The notes under the pieces were generated by a model. That model was not told the origin of the DNA and made no database searches. It saw only the letters and a program-made list of their open reading frames with translations. The position numbers and the translations under genes were made by a program. From contig CAWFEA010000016.1 in NCBI GenBank assembly GCA_963814745.1, positions 62,001-126,000 on the forward strand: 64,000 bases of DNA, in the 5' to 3' direction. This document shows positions 10,929 to 19,227 of the stretch, piece after piece. Each line of letters opens with the position of its first letter. The first letter of the stretch is position 1. This stretch comes from CAWBRT01 sp963814745 (GTDB taxonomy: Bacteria > Acidobacteriota > Terriglobia > Terriglobales > Acidobacteriaceae).

Positions 10929-11924
10929 ATGGAAGCACGAAGCTATGATGTTGTCGTGATCGGCGCCGGTCCGACCGGGCTGGCGTGTGCCATCGATGCC
11001 AAACGCGCCGGCTTTCGCGTCTGCAACATCGACAAAGGCTGCATCGTCAACTCGCTGTATCGCTATCCGACCAACATGGTCTTTTTCACCACTCCGGAGC
11101 TGCTGGAGATTGGCAATGTGCCGTTTCCCAGCCCCAATCAGAAACCGACCCGGCTGGAGGCGCTGGAATACTACCGCAGGGCCGCGGACTACTATGAACT
11201 TGAGGTGCGGCAAAACGAGACGGTGCTCGGGGTGGAGGGAGGCGACCGCAATTTCCAGCTGCACACCCGCGATTTTCTGAGACGCGAGCGCGCCTTCCGC
11301 GCCTGCAAATTGATTCTGGCCACCGGCTACTACGACCGCCCCAACTACCTGTGCGTTCCCGGGGAAGAGCTGCCGAAGGTGGAGCACTATTATCGCGAGC
11401 CGCACCCGTACTATAACTCTGACGTGCTTGTGGTCGGCGCCAAGAACTCGGCGGCCATAGCCGCGCTGGAGATCTGGCGTCACGGCGGACGCGTCACCCT
11501 GGTTCACCGCGGACCCGGCATGCACGCCCACGTCAAGTACTGGATCAAGCCGGACATCGAGAACCGCATCAAGAACGGCGAAATCAAGGCGTACTTCAAC
11601 TCCACGGTAAAAGAGATCACGGCCGAGTCGGTGGCGATCTCGACGCCCGAGGGCGAGCGGCGGCTGGCGAACGATTTCGTGCTGGCCATGACCGGCTATC
11701 ACCCGGATTTCACTTTCATGAAGGGGTTGGGAATCCTCTGCAAAGAAGACGATTGCCCGCTGGTGAACCCGGAAACCCTGGAGAGCAATGTCCCCGGAAT
11801 CTACTTGGCGGGCGTCATTATCGCGGGCCGAAAGACGAACGAAATCTTCATCGAGAACGGTCGCTTCCACGGGGCGCAAATCGCCGCCGATCTGAAGAGG
11901 AAGCTGCAGAGTCGGGAGGGGTAG
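10929..11924 (+). CDS. ypdA: YpdA-family bacillithiol disulfide reductase (putative)
   Basis: The 331-residue flavoprotein has an N-terminal FAD-binding GAGPTGLACAIDAK motif and a second nucleotide-binding segment VVGAKNSAAIAALEIWRHGG near residue 165. It shows YpdA hallmarks such as DKGCIVNSLYRYPTNM and MTGYHPDFTFMKGLGI, and lacks a thioredoxin-reductase CxxC. YpdA of Firmicutes reduces bacillithiol disulfide with NADPH. The presence of bshC at 58079-59713 supports bacillithiol use here. The gene stands alone, preceded by about 250 bases with no gene. Confidence 0.87.
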   Translation: MEARSYDVVVIGAGPTGLACAIDAKRAGFRVCNIDKGCIVNSLYRYPTNMVFFTTPELLEIGNVPFPSPNQKPTRLEALEYYRRAADYYELEVRQNETVLGVEGGDRNFQLHTRDFLRRERAFRACKLILATGYYDRPNYLCVPGEELPKVEHYYREPHPYYNSDVLVVGAKNSAAIAALEIWRHGGRVTLVHRGPGMHAHVKYWIKPDIENRIKNGEIKAYFNSTVKEITAESVAISTPEGERRLANDFVLAMTGYHPDFTFMKGLGILCKEDDCPLVNPETLESNVPGIYLAGVIIAGRKTNEIFIENGRFHGAQIAADLKRKLQSREG

Positions 11925-12069
11925 AGACGGCTGGCTTTGCCAAACTCCTTGGATTGATAGTTTCCAAATGCTTGATGATTTCAAATCCACATCTTTTGAC
12001 TGCGGCAGATGTGGGGCGCCTGCCGGCGATTCTCTCGGCGCATTGTCCCCTTCGTGGTAAAACAATCCT

Positions 12070-13206
12070 ATGAAGCGCGCTGCTTCGTCGCCGCCACAAG
12101 ACTCGGTCGTCACTGCAACCGCTCCTTGCCGGGTTGACCTTGCCGGAGGCACGGTCGATATCTGGCCGCTTTATCTTTTTCATCCCGGCGCCGTCACCGT
12201 CAACGTCGCGGTTGACATTCGCACGCGCTGCCGGATCGCGCCCGCCGGTTCAGCGGAAATTCATCTCTCGTCGGTCGATACCGGACTGGAAGACCATTTC
12301 TCCGGCTTTGAGGAGTTCAGCGCCACGGCGCATCCGCGGCATGCGCTGGCCGCTCGTCTGCTACGTTTCTTCTTTAATGAAGGTGGAGATTGGCCACGGC
12401 GGAGCGTTCCTTTGCAAGACGGGCCTTTGCAGGGCGGGCTTTCGCAGGGCAGACCTAGCCGGGGCGGATTTTGGTTGGAAACGCGCTCCGAGGCTCCGGC
12501 TGGGGCGGGCATCTCCGGGTCTTCGGCGTTGATGATTGCCACCACGGCGGCTTTGGCGCGATACACGGGCCGCGCCCTCGGGCGCGAACAGATTCGCGAG
12601 ATTGCGCAGAACGTGGAAGCGCAACTGATAAGGGTTCCGACCGGCTGCCAGGATTACTATCCGGCGCTTTACGGCGGAGTGAGCGCAATCCACCTCGATG
12701 CCGATGGACTCCATCGCGAGGCAATCGCGGTACCTCCGGTGGAGCTGGAAGCGCGTGCGGTGCTGGTCTACACCGGGGTGCCACGCCAGTCGGGGATCAA
12801 TAACTGGGCAGTTTTCAAGGCGCACATCGACGGCAACCGGCGTGTGTACAACAACTTTCGTAGGATCGTCGAAATCGCGCGGGGCATGGTCGCGGGGTTG
12901 CGGGCAGAGGCGTGGGAAGACGTTGAACGGCTTCTCCGCGAGGAGTGGAAGCTGCGCAAGACGAACGCCCCGGGGATTTCGACGCCCTTCATCGATCGGT
13001 TGATCCGGATTGCCGGGCGCAACGGCGGACGCGCGGCTAAAGTCTGCGGAGCCGGCGGCGGAGGCTGCGTGTTCTTTCTCGTCGAGGCGGACGCGCGGGA
13101 GCGGGTTTCGCAAGCGCTGGCAGAGGCGGGCGCGAAAATCCTTCCTTTCAAGGTGGCGGCCAAGGGGCTTGAAGTGCGCTCCCATGCCGCGCGGGCGGAC
13201 GACTGA
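12070..13206 (+). CDS. GHMP-family sugar kinase
   Basis: The 378-residue protein has the GHMP order: an N-terminal APCRVDLAGGTVDIWP block, motif 2 APAGAGISGSSALMIA (near residues 144-159) that binds ATP phosphates, and C-terminal KVCGAGGGGCVFFLV. It is closest in style to heptose-7-phosphate or fucose/arabinose kinases that make nucleotide-sugar precursors; the substrate is not determined. Residues about 112-135 contain a low-complexity insert (LQDGPLQGGLSQGRPSRGG) not seen in the family. The stop is 1 base before the CPBP protease start, so the two are coupled. The start at ATG 12070 keeps the conserved N-terminus; no strong ribosome site is seen. Confidence 0.85.
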   Translation: MKRAASSPPQDSVVTATAPCRVDLAGGTVDIWPLYLFHPGAVTVNVAVDIRTRCRIAPAGSAEIHLSSVDTGLEDHFSGFEEFSATAHPRHALAARLLRFFFNEGGDWPRRSVPLQDGPLQGGLSQGRPSRGGFWLETRSEAPAGAGISGSSALMIATTAALARYTGRALGREQIREIAQNVEAQLIRVPTGCQDYYPALYGGVSAIHLDADGLHREAIAVPPVELEARAVLVYTGVPRQSGINNWAVFKAHIDGNRRVYNNFRRIVEIARGMVAGLRAEAWEDVERLLREEWKLRKTNAPGISTPFIDRLIRIAGRNGGRAAKVCGAGGGGCVFFLVEADARERVSQALAEAGAKILPFKVAAKGLEVRSHAARADD

Positions 13207-13207
13207 C

Positions 13208-14227
13208 ATGGATCCCGCGCCATTGCCGCCGGAGGAGAATCCAGAGTCCGAACTGGACCGCGAACCGCCGATCCCCGCGATTTTTCGCTTTCTGATTGCG
13301 GCGGTCATCACCTGGCTGGTGAATTGGACGGTCGCGAGCCTCGCGTTTGGCATCTTCCGCAGTCACCCGCTGTTGGCCGATGTCGTCTACCGGACGGTTG
13401 GGGCGGCTCTGCTGATTGCGGTCTATGCACTGCTGCTTGTCCTGCTGGATCATCGGGTCGGAGATAGCCTGGCGGGGCAGGGGCTGCCGCTCATCCGGCT
13501 GGGCGGACGTCAATTCCTGGCGGGCCTGGCTTGCGGAATGCTGCTGATCGGCATCTCGGTGGCCACGGCTGCCGCTTCCGGCAGCTACCAGGCGCGGGTC
13601 GTGATCACGGCGCACGCCCTGCGGCTGGGAGTCGAGGTATTGCTGCTGCTGTTGGCCGGGGCGCTGCTGGAAGAAGTTATGTTCCGGGGCTATCCCTTCC
13701 AGCGCCTGGTGGAAGCCGTGGGACCGGTCTGGGCGGTGGCAGCTACGGCGGCGCTTTTCGCGGCGGCGCATCTGGGTAATCCGAATGCCGGCGGGGTTCT
13801 GAGCTGGGCGTTTTTCAACACCATAGCCATTGGCGTGCTGCTGGCAGTGGCATACCTGCGAACCCGCACGCTGTGGCTTCCGTTTGGCATCCACTTCGGG
13901 TGGAATTTCGCTCTCGGCTTTGTCTTTGGACTGCCGGTGAGCGGCATGAGCGAGTTTGGGGTGCTGGTAAACGGGTCGATTCGGGGGCGTCCGTGGCTGA
14001 CCGGCGGCGCCTATGGGTTGGAAAATGGCGGTGCGGCAGCCATCCTGCTGGGGCTGAGCTTGCTGGTGGTTTGGTCGCGACGGCCAGGGCAGGAAACTGC
14101 GCGCCTGAGCCGCAGAGCGTTCCTCAAGAATCGCGTTCTATTTCAATCTCGTCTCAAAAAAGTAAACAGACGGAGGAAAAGACGTGAATTGAGAAACTTT
14201 CTTTTTTGCGGTTGCGTCAAAACGTGA
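13208..14227 (+). CDS. CPBP-family intramembrane metalloprotease
   Basis: The 339-residue protein has about eight hydrophobic segments and the three CPBP/Abi motifs: EEVMFRGYPFQRL (near residue 157), an FAAAHLGNP motif and HFGWNFALGF. The paired glutamates and two histidines are the expected active site for prenyl-protein-type or regulatory proteolysis; bacterial substrates are mostly unknown. The ATG at 13208 is one base past the GHMP kinase stop. The last 40 residues form a basic, arginine-rich tail (RLKKVNRRRKRRELR) outside the membrane, unusual for the family and possibly a readthrough of a lost stop. Confidence 0.87.
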   Translation: MDPAPLPPEENPESELDREPPIPAIFRFLIAAVITWLVNWTVASLAFGIFRSHPLLADVVYRTVGAALLIAVYALLLVLLDHRVGDSLAGQGLPLIRLGGRQFLAGLACGMLLIGISVATAAASGSYQARVVITAHALRLGVEVLLLLLAGALLEEVMFRGYPFQRLVEAVGPVWAVAATAALFAAAHLGNPNAGGVLSWAFFNTIAIGVLLAVAYLRTRTLWLPFGIHFGWNFALGFVFGLPVSGMSEFGVLVNGSIRGRPWLTGGAYGLENGGAAAILLGLSLLVVWSRRPGQETARLSRRAFLKNRVLFQSRLKKVNRRRKRRELRNFLFCGCVKT

Positions 14228-14250
14228 TAGGTAACCGCTAGGAGGGAGTC

Positions 14251-14475
14251 ATGCGCAGGTGGGCAGTTCCATTAACCGTACTTGGCGTGGGTGGGGTGGG
14301 GGCCTTAATGTTGTCGCCGCGCGGGCGCAGTGCCATCAGGTGGGTCTTCCGTCGCATGGAAGAGGCGCCGCAACAGATTGCGCAGTGGAACGAGGTTGCT
14401 CAGGCCGAGTTGGAGAAGATTCAGATCGCACTGAACGAATTGGCGGCATCGCTGGGCAAAACTCGGGCCCGTTGA
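14251..14475 (+). CDS. Small membrane-anchored protein
   Basis: The 74-residue product has one N-terminal membrane helix (AVPLTVLGVGGVGALML) followed by an amphipathic helical tail (QIAQWNEVAQAELEKIQIAL). It follows the CPBP gene by 23 bases and has AGGAGGGAGTC right before its ATG, a very strong ribosome site, which is the best evidence that it is translated. It resembles YtxH-like small envelope proteins only in outline; no function is assigned. Confidence 0.7.
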   Translation: MRRWAVPLTVLGVGGVGALMLSPRGRSAIRWVFRRMEEAPQQIAQWNEVAQAELEKIQIALNELAASLGKTRAR

Positions 14476-14554
14476 ACAGCGGCTATAAACACGCTGCAAA
14501 CCGCCCTGCTCCGCACCCGGGCAGACGCAGAAACGGGACTTGGACACTGGTCGA

Positions 14555-14697
14555 AACTACCCCACGTTAGCCAACTGCGGGCGAACGCGGGGCACCAAGC
14601 AAAAATTCCATGTCATTGATTCGAAAAAGCAGATCCTTCGCTGCGCTCAGGATGACACCTCGGACTCATATCGCGAACTGCTGACACCACGCTAGAA
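14555..14697. repeat. Two dispersed repeat fragments
   Basis: The left part (14555-14597) has ACTACCCCACGTTAGCCAA facing GGGCGAACGCGGGGCACC; the same palindrome is at 30849-30891. The right part holds a CTGCGCTCAGGATGACACC end of the TCATGCTGAGCG family near 14639-14660. It separates convergent genes and may act in transcript ending. Confidence 0.6.
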
Positions 14698-14709
14698 TCT
14701 CGCCCTTGC

Positions 14710-15003
14710 TCAGGCGGCGGCCTTGCCCGAAAGGCTGCTTATTTTGCGCGCCATGGCGAGGTCGCGCCGGGTCAGTCCGCCGGCGTCATGCGAAGTCAGC
14801 GAGAGCGTAACGCGGCTGTAGTTGATGATGATGTCGGGGTGATGATTGGCTTCTTCGGCCTCGGCGGCAACCCGGTTGACGAACTCCATGGCACGGACGA
14901 AGTCGGGAAACTCGAATACGCGCTGAATGGCGTTGCCGGATAAATTCCAGGCGGGCAGGCTGGCGAGGGCGTTTTGGACCTCGGAATCGCTCAGTGGAGT
15001 CAT
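14710..15003 (-). CDS. phhB: Pterin-4a-carbinolamine dehydratase
   Basis: The 97-residue protein matches the PCD/DCoH family: an N-terminal LASLPAWNLSG block, then FPDFVRAMEFVNRVA and the active-site EEANHHPDI followed by NYSRVTLSLTSHDAGGLT. The enzyme recycles the oxidised pterin cofactor after aromatic hydroxylation, though many bacteria with it lack such a hydroxylase and it may serve other pterin cofactors. The start at 15003 is chosen because GAGAGGAGGCCGC lies just upstream and the family begins here. Confidence 0.9.
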   Translation of the reverse strand: MTPLSDSEVQNALASLPAWNLSGNAIQRVFEFPDFVRAMEFVNRVAAEAEEANHHPDIIINYSRVTLSLTSHDAGGLTRRDLAMARKISSLSGKAAA

Positions 15004-15041
15004 GCGGCCTCCTCTCATGCTGCACTGATGGCGGCGCAGGC

Positions 15042-16145
15042 TCAGGCGTTGGCTGAAGCCATCGCTCTTTTGGCCGGCACAAGACCGCGTACCTGGCAAT
15101 CGATTTCGCGGCGGAGTTCGATCCAGACCTCATCTGGAATGGCCAGGAAAACCTCGACGATTTTCGGGTCAAACTGCCTGCCGGACCAGCTCTGGACTTC
15201 ATCGCGGGCGGCTTGCAGTGTCTGCGCGGGCCGGTAGGGGCGATCGGAAGTAATTGCGTCCAGGGTATCGGCAATGGCAAAGATTCTCGCCCCGAGTGGA
15301 ATCGCTTTGCTCTTCAGTCCCCGCGGATATCCCGAGCCATCGTAGCGTTCCTGGTGACTGAGAACGATTTCGGCGGCTTCCTGAAGAAAGGGAATCTTGC
15401 GCAGAATCTGATATCCGTGCAGGCAGTGTTCTTGCATGATGCGATTTTCGGCGGGAGTCAAGGGAGCGGGCTTGCTCAGAATTGCGTCGGGAATCGCCAT
15501 CTTGCCGATGTCGTGAAGGAAAGCGCCGCGGGCGATGACGCGAATGGTTTCCGGGGGGACGCCGTGGGCGCCGGCGATCTTGATGGTGTATGCGGTAACC
15601 CGCTTCGAGTGGCCCACGGTTTCAGCGTCCTTCAGATCGAGCGCGTCTCCCAAGGCCTCCAGGGTGATGTCATACGAGCGCTCAAGGTCGGTCATGGCCT
15701 GGCGCAACTGTTCGGTGCGCGCATTGACCAGAGACTCGAGATTCATCTGGTAGTTGTGGTTCTCAAGTTTCAGCGTGCGAGTCTCAACCGCCCGACGGAC
15801 CATTACCAGCAACTGCTCGCGTTCGAAAGGCTTCAGCAGGTAGTCGTAGGCGCCATTGCGAATGGCGGCCAAGGCGACGGAAACATCGTGTACGGCGGTA
15901 ACCATGACGACGGGAACGTCAGGATAGCGCTCCTTGATTCTTTCCAGCAAAGCGATGCCGTCCATTTCGGGCATCATCATGTCGGTCAAGATCAGTCCGA
16001 AGTCCTCGCCGCATTCAAGCAGTTCAAGCGCCTCCATGCCCGAGGCCGCACGGCGGGTGCTATAGCCTGCCTGATTCAACATGGACGCAACCACTTCGCG
16101 AATCGATTCTTCGTCGTTGACGACCAGGATCTGCAAATCCGTCAT
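15042..16145 (-). CDS. Response regulator with HD-GYP phosphodiesterase domain
   Basis: The 367-residue protein has an N-terminal receiver domain (LQILVVNDEESIREVV, phosphorylation aspartate in ILTDMMMPEMDG, lysine in YLLKPFERE), a short coiled linker around residues 130-170, and an HD-GYP domain with HDIGKMAIPDAIL, the HQERYDGSGYPRGL signature and DTLDAITSDRPYR. HD-GYP proteins hydrolyse cyclic di-GMP. I start it at ATG 16145 because the receiver fold begins there; the reading frame is open further upstream but that text is unconserved. No kinase gene is adjacent. Confidence 0.92.
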   Translation of the reverse strand: MTDLQILVVNDEESIREVVASMLNQAGYSTRRAASGMEALELLECGEDFGLILTDMMMPEMDGIALLERIKERYPDVPVVMVTAVHDVSVALAAIRNGAYDYLLKPFEREQLLVMVRRAVETRTLKLENHNYQMNLESLVNARTEQLRQAMTDLERSYDITLEALGDALDLKDAETVGHSKRVTAYTIKIAGAHGVPPETIRVIARGAFLHDIGKMAIPDAILSKPAPLTPAENRIMQEHCLHGYQILRKIPFLQEAAEIVLSHQERYDGSGYPRGLKSKAIPLGARIFAIADTLDAITSDRPYRPAQTLQAARDEVQSWSGRQFDPKIVEVFLAIPDEVWIELRREIDCQVRGLVPAKRAMASANA

Positions 16146-16403
16146 AGGGCGCCCGTTTTCGTAGGGAAAGCCTATTGTAACCCGAGTCTCTCTTGGCCGC
16201 GAGATATTAAGCGCACGATGTCCATGGGTATTTTCCGTGGAAGCATGCTCGAAAAGACGCCGAAAACCGGACTCTGGTAACTGTGCCATAAAGTCTGTTG
16301 CGGGGGATTACAAACGGCTGGTCTGGGTAATCCCCCCGACTCATTGTGCCCCCATTGAATGGGAGTGCCTCAATGGCGCGGTTCTTGTTCTGAAAGCGGA
16401 ACG

Positions 16404-16616
16404 TCAACGGTGCTGTTTCTTGCGGTTGGCAACCATCTTGGGGTGGGCGTGTGAAAAAAGCACATGCCGGTGGCGAACTTTCTTGCCGGACACTTTGTAC
16501 CTAATGCCTGGGCGATCAGGGGGAAATACTGAGCATCGAAGTGTCATTTTGTGGACCACCGGGTCACGATTTCCGGAGGAGCACTCTGGCAGGGTCTCCC
16601 GCGCGGGCGGATACAT
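16404..16616 (-). CDS. Possible small basic protein
   Basis: A 70-codon frame (or about 49 codons from an internal ATG near 16551) encodes a very basic C-terminal segment with PGIRYKVSGKKVRHRHV and NRKKQHR. The PGxRYKV text is reminiscent of ribosomal S12, but nothing else matches. No good ribosome site is seen. It would be read toward the HD-GYP gene. I list it because its composition is not typical of random GC-rich frames; the function is unknown. Confidence 0.3.
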   Translation of the reverse strand: MYPPARETLPECSSGNRDPVVHKMTLRCSVFPPDRPGIRYKVSGKKVRHRHVLFSHAHPKMVANRKKQHR

Positions 16617-16773
16617 GGGTCGGGCTCTAAGGTTCGTATCCCCATGATTACGGCGTTCTTAATCCACTCGGCGAGCCTGGGACTAAGAACGCTACTGGCG
16701 TCCTAACCCGTGCCGCAACCCCGGCATCCGTAGTTGCTGTGCGAAGAGCTCCTCCAACCAGAGGAGCTTTTTA
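16609..16773 (+). ncRNA. Candidate structured RNA ending in a terminator hairpin
   Basis: Four stems stand in a row: GGATAC (16609) with GTATCC (16636); GGCGTTCTTAATCC (16652) with GGACTAAGAACGCT (16680), 13 pairs with one A-C mismatch; TGCCG (16711) with CGGCA (16722); and AGCTCCTC (16747) with GAGGAGCT (16761) followed by TTTTTATTT. The last is a good intrinsic terminator. I recognise no Rfam family and no gene is close downstream. The 5' end is unknown. Confidence 0.4.
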
Positions 16774-16798
16774 TTTCCCGCGGAGACGAAGCACGGCT

Positions 16799-16934
16799 CG
16801 AGCGTGTTTCAAAAACGTTGCTGAGGAATAAACGCGGAAGCCCTCAGGGGCTAAAGCCAGCATTTTCGTTGGCTCTGGACGGCGTGGCGGAAGCCACGCC
16901 CCTTCAAAGCACTATTTTTGAAACACGCTCTCGC
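16799..16934. repeat. MITE-like element with GAGCGTGTTTCAAAAA ends
   Basis: GAGCGTGTTTCAAAAA at 16799 is inverted at 16918-16934 (TTTTTGAAACACGCTC). Inside are the arms CTCAGGGGCTAAAGCC and GCGGAAGCCACGCCCCTTC. Half copies of the same end occur at 30913-30930. With the candidate RNA it fills most of 16617-17044, where no convincing gene is seen. Confidence 0.7.
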
Positions 16935-17044
16935 CACCGCGGCCTGGAATTTTCGCGGGCTGAATGGGGCGTGTGAGACCGTCACAAGCCTGTGGTGACC
17001 GGCGTCACGGAATCGATGTTCGCAGTCCTGATTCAATATCTACT

Positions 17045-17233
17045 ATGAAAGCTGCGACAAAGCGCAAGCCCAAACGGAAGAAACCGACTCAGACTGCGAT
17101 TCCCGCCAAAGCGGTGGAGCAAGGCACTCCGCTGACATGCGACTGCCGGCAGTGCGATCTCTCGTATTGCGATTGCTCGGATATGGACGGGGTCGCGGTT
17201 TTGCCGGTGACGGGAGAAGACGCGAACCGTTGA
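17045..17233 (+). CDS. Possible small cysteine-rich protein
   Basis: A 62-codon frame has a lysine-rich N-terminus (KAATKRKPKRKKP) and a cluster of five cysteines in CDCRQCDLSYCDC. Such a cluster could bind zinc. There is no clear ribosome site and no family is recognised, so it may not be translated. Confidence 0.32.
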   Translation: MKAATKRKPKRKKPTQTAIPAKAVEQGTPLTCDCRQCDLSYCDCSDMDGVAVLPVTGEDANR

Positions 17234-17287
17234 TGTTTGCCGGCCTTGCTTGATCCGGCAAACCGCATCGCGAGGCATCGTTGATGT

Positions 17288-17674
17288 TTATCTTCCATCA
17301 CCGTGTGCTTTCAGAATCTGCTCAACGGCATCGAGCAGGCCCTCAGGTTTCTCGAGCAAGCGGGCTTTTTCGAGAAAGGCGGAAGCACCCGCCTGACGGA
17401 GTCGCTGCTCGTTGAGCTGGGAAAGGCTGCTCAGTACGATCACCGGAATATGCGCGGTCATCGGGTCTTTTCGCATGTTTTGGATCACCTGCTCTCCTCC
17501 GAGCTTCGGCAACATCAGGTCCAGAATCACCAGATCGGGGCGGCGTCGCCGAACCAGAACCAGCGCCTCTTCACCGTCTTTCGCCGTCAGAACGGTGTGT
17601 CCCGCATGCGCGAGGATGTGTTGATTCGCAGTCCTTATCAACATGCTGTCTTCGACCACAAGTATGGTTGGCAT
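17288..17674 (-). CDS. Single-domain response regulator (CheY-like)
   Basis: The 128-residue protein is one receiver domain: ILVVEDSMLIR with the acidic pair, phospho-acceptor in DLVILDLMLPKLGG (about residue 53), threonine/serine position in VIVLSSLSQ and the lysine position near FLEKARLLEKPEG. No output domain follows, so it probably signals by protein contact. CGGAG lies about 9 bases before the ATG. It is 58 bases downstream of glmU on the same strand. Partner kinase unknown. Confidence 0.88.
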   Translation of the reverse strand: MPTILVVEDSMLIRTANQHILAHAGHTVLTAKDGEEALVLVRRRRPDLVILDLMLPKLGGEQVIQNMRKDPMTAHIPVIVLSSLSQLNEQRLRQAGASAFLEKARLLEKPEGLLDAVEQILKAHGDGR

Positions 17675-17732
17675 AGTCTTCGCTCCGACTGATTTTTCTC
17701 TTACTCGCGCTTATTTATTTATTTGATCTGGG

Positions 17733-19163
17733 TTATTTTCCTGCTTTCTCTTTCTTCACTTTCTCTCGCCGTGTCTTTGCCCATCCTGGCTTATTGACCT
17801 GCATGCCGCGCGCGATTGCCAAGGCATCGGCCGGCACGTCTTGGGTGATGCAGCTGGCCGCGCCGACGTAGGCTCCCTCGGCTATGCGCAGCGGGGCCAC
17901 CAGAGTGGTATCGCTGCCGATGAAGACGCCGTCGCCGATCGAGGTTTTGTGCTTGTTCACGCCGTCGTAGTTGCAGGTGATGGTGCCGGCGCCGACGTTC
18001 ACGCCCTCGCCAATTTCGGCATCGCCCAGATAGGTGAGGTGGTTGGCCTTGGAGCCGCGCCCCAGCGTGGTCTTCTTGGTTTCGACAAAGTTGCCGACGT
18101 GCGCGCCCACTCCAATGTGGCTGGCAGGACGGATGTGGCAGTAAGGGCCGAGCATGGCCGCGCTCTCGATGACCGAATCGGTCACGATGCATCCGTGGCG
18201 CACGGTGACGCCGTCGCCGAGCCGGGCGTTGCTCAACACCGAAAAGGAATTGATCTGGCAATCGCCGCCGACGGCGGTTGCGCCCAGCAACTGCACGAAC
18301 GGGCCGATCACCGTGTCCGGACCGACCTCGACGTCGGGATCGATGACGCAGCTCTCGGGCTGGAAAATCGTGACTCCCCCGGCCATCAATTGCGCCGCCT
18401 TGCGGGCACGCAGGATGGCATCGAGCGCGGCCAGCTCGGCCCTGGTATTGACGCCCAGCACTTCGCTCGCGTCCGCCGCCTTGAGGCCGAGGACGGGTTC
18501 ACCGGCGCGGCGCAGGATGTCGGCCAAATCGGTCAGGTAAAACTCGTGATGCGGATTGTCGGTCTTCAGCTCATCAATGTGACAGAAGAGCGTTTTGGTT
18601 TCGAAGGCGTAGATTCCGGAGTTAACTTCGCGAATCGCGTGCTGTGCGCCGGCAAGCGAATTTTGCTCGACGATGGCGCTGACTTCCTCTCCGCCGGCGC
18701 CGCCGCGGACGATGCGGCCGTAACCAAACGGGTCGGCAGGCTCCGCCGTGAGAATCGTCATGGCGGCACGCCGCGCCAGATGAAAATCGCGCAGCCGGGC
18801 GATGGTCTCGGGGCGAATCAGCGGCACGTCTCCGGAAAGCACCAGCACGGCGTCGTAGCCGGCGAGCGCCTGGCGGCATTGCATCATGGCGTGTCCGGTG
18901 CCAAGTTGCTGGCGCTGTTCGACGAAGCTCACGCCATAGCCGGCGACCGCTTCACAAACGCGCTCCGCTTCGTGGCCGATGATGCAATAAATATCGCTGC
19001 CGGCAACGACGGCGGAGGCGGCGCGGATGACGTGGGCAATGAGCGGCAGGCCGCCGATCGAGTGCAGCACCTTGGGACGCTTGGACTTCAGGCGCGTGCC
19101 CTTGCCCCCGGCCAAAATGGCAATCGCAAAACGAGGATGGGAGAGATTGCTTGGGTTCGTCAT
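17733..19163 (-). CDS. glmU: Bifunctional GlmU (GlcNAc-1-P uridyltransferase / GlcN-1-P acetyltransferase)
   Basis: GlmU makes UDP-GlcNAc, the precursor for peptidoglycan and lipopolysaccharide. The 476-residue protein has the uridyltransferase domain (ILAGGKGTRLKSKRPKVLH near residue 16, then GTGHAMMQC and LSGDVPLI) and a C-terminal left-handed beta-helix with the acetyltransferase elements VGNFVETKKTTLGRGSK, HLTYLGDAEIGEGVNVGAGT and NYDGVNKHKTSIGDG. Length and order are typical. The C-terminus is lysine-rich. It is followed 58 bases on by the CheY-like gene and preceded by yvcK on the same strand, both fitting a cell-wall supply locus. Confidence 0.95.
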   Translation of the reverse strand: MTNPSNLSHPRFAIAILAGGKGTRLKSKRPKVLHSIGGLPLIAHVIRAASAVVAGSDIYCIIGHEAERVCEAVAGYGVSFVEQRQQLGTGHAMMQCRQALAGYDAVLVLSGDVPLIRPETIARLRDFHLARRAAMTILTAEPADPFGYGRIVRGGAGGEEVSAIVEQNSLAGAQHAIREVNSGIYAFETKTLFCHIDELKTDNPHHEFYLTDLADILRRAGEPVLGLKAADASEVLGVNTRAELAALDAILRARKAAQLMAGGVTIFQPESCVIDPDVEVGPDTVIGPFVQLLGATAVGGDCQINSFSVLSNARLGDGVTVRHGCIVTDSVIESAAMLGPYCHIRPASHIGVGAHVGNFVETKKTTLGRGSKANHLTYLGDAEIGEGVNVGAGTITCNYDGVNKHKTSIGDGVFIGSDTTLVAPLRIAEGAYVGAASCITQDVPADALAIARGMQVNKPGWAKTRREKVKKEKAGK

Positions 19164-19227
19164 AGATCGATAGAGCGCCGTGGCGCGGAATCTGCTATCC
19201 GTGCGGGCAGCTAGCAGGCGCTGAAAA

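Noticed and set aside
16404..16616. A ribosomal S12 fragment, from PGIRYKV text
   Set aside because: Only a few residues match and the rest lacks S12 motifs, so it is kept as an unknown frame instead.
17841..19214. A 457-codon plus-strand frame over glmU
   Set aside because: It mirrors the glmU sequence in the opposite strand, lacks motifs and is explained by codon bias.
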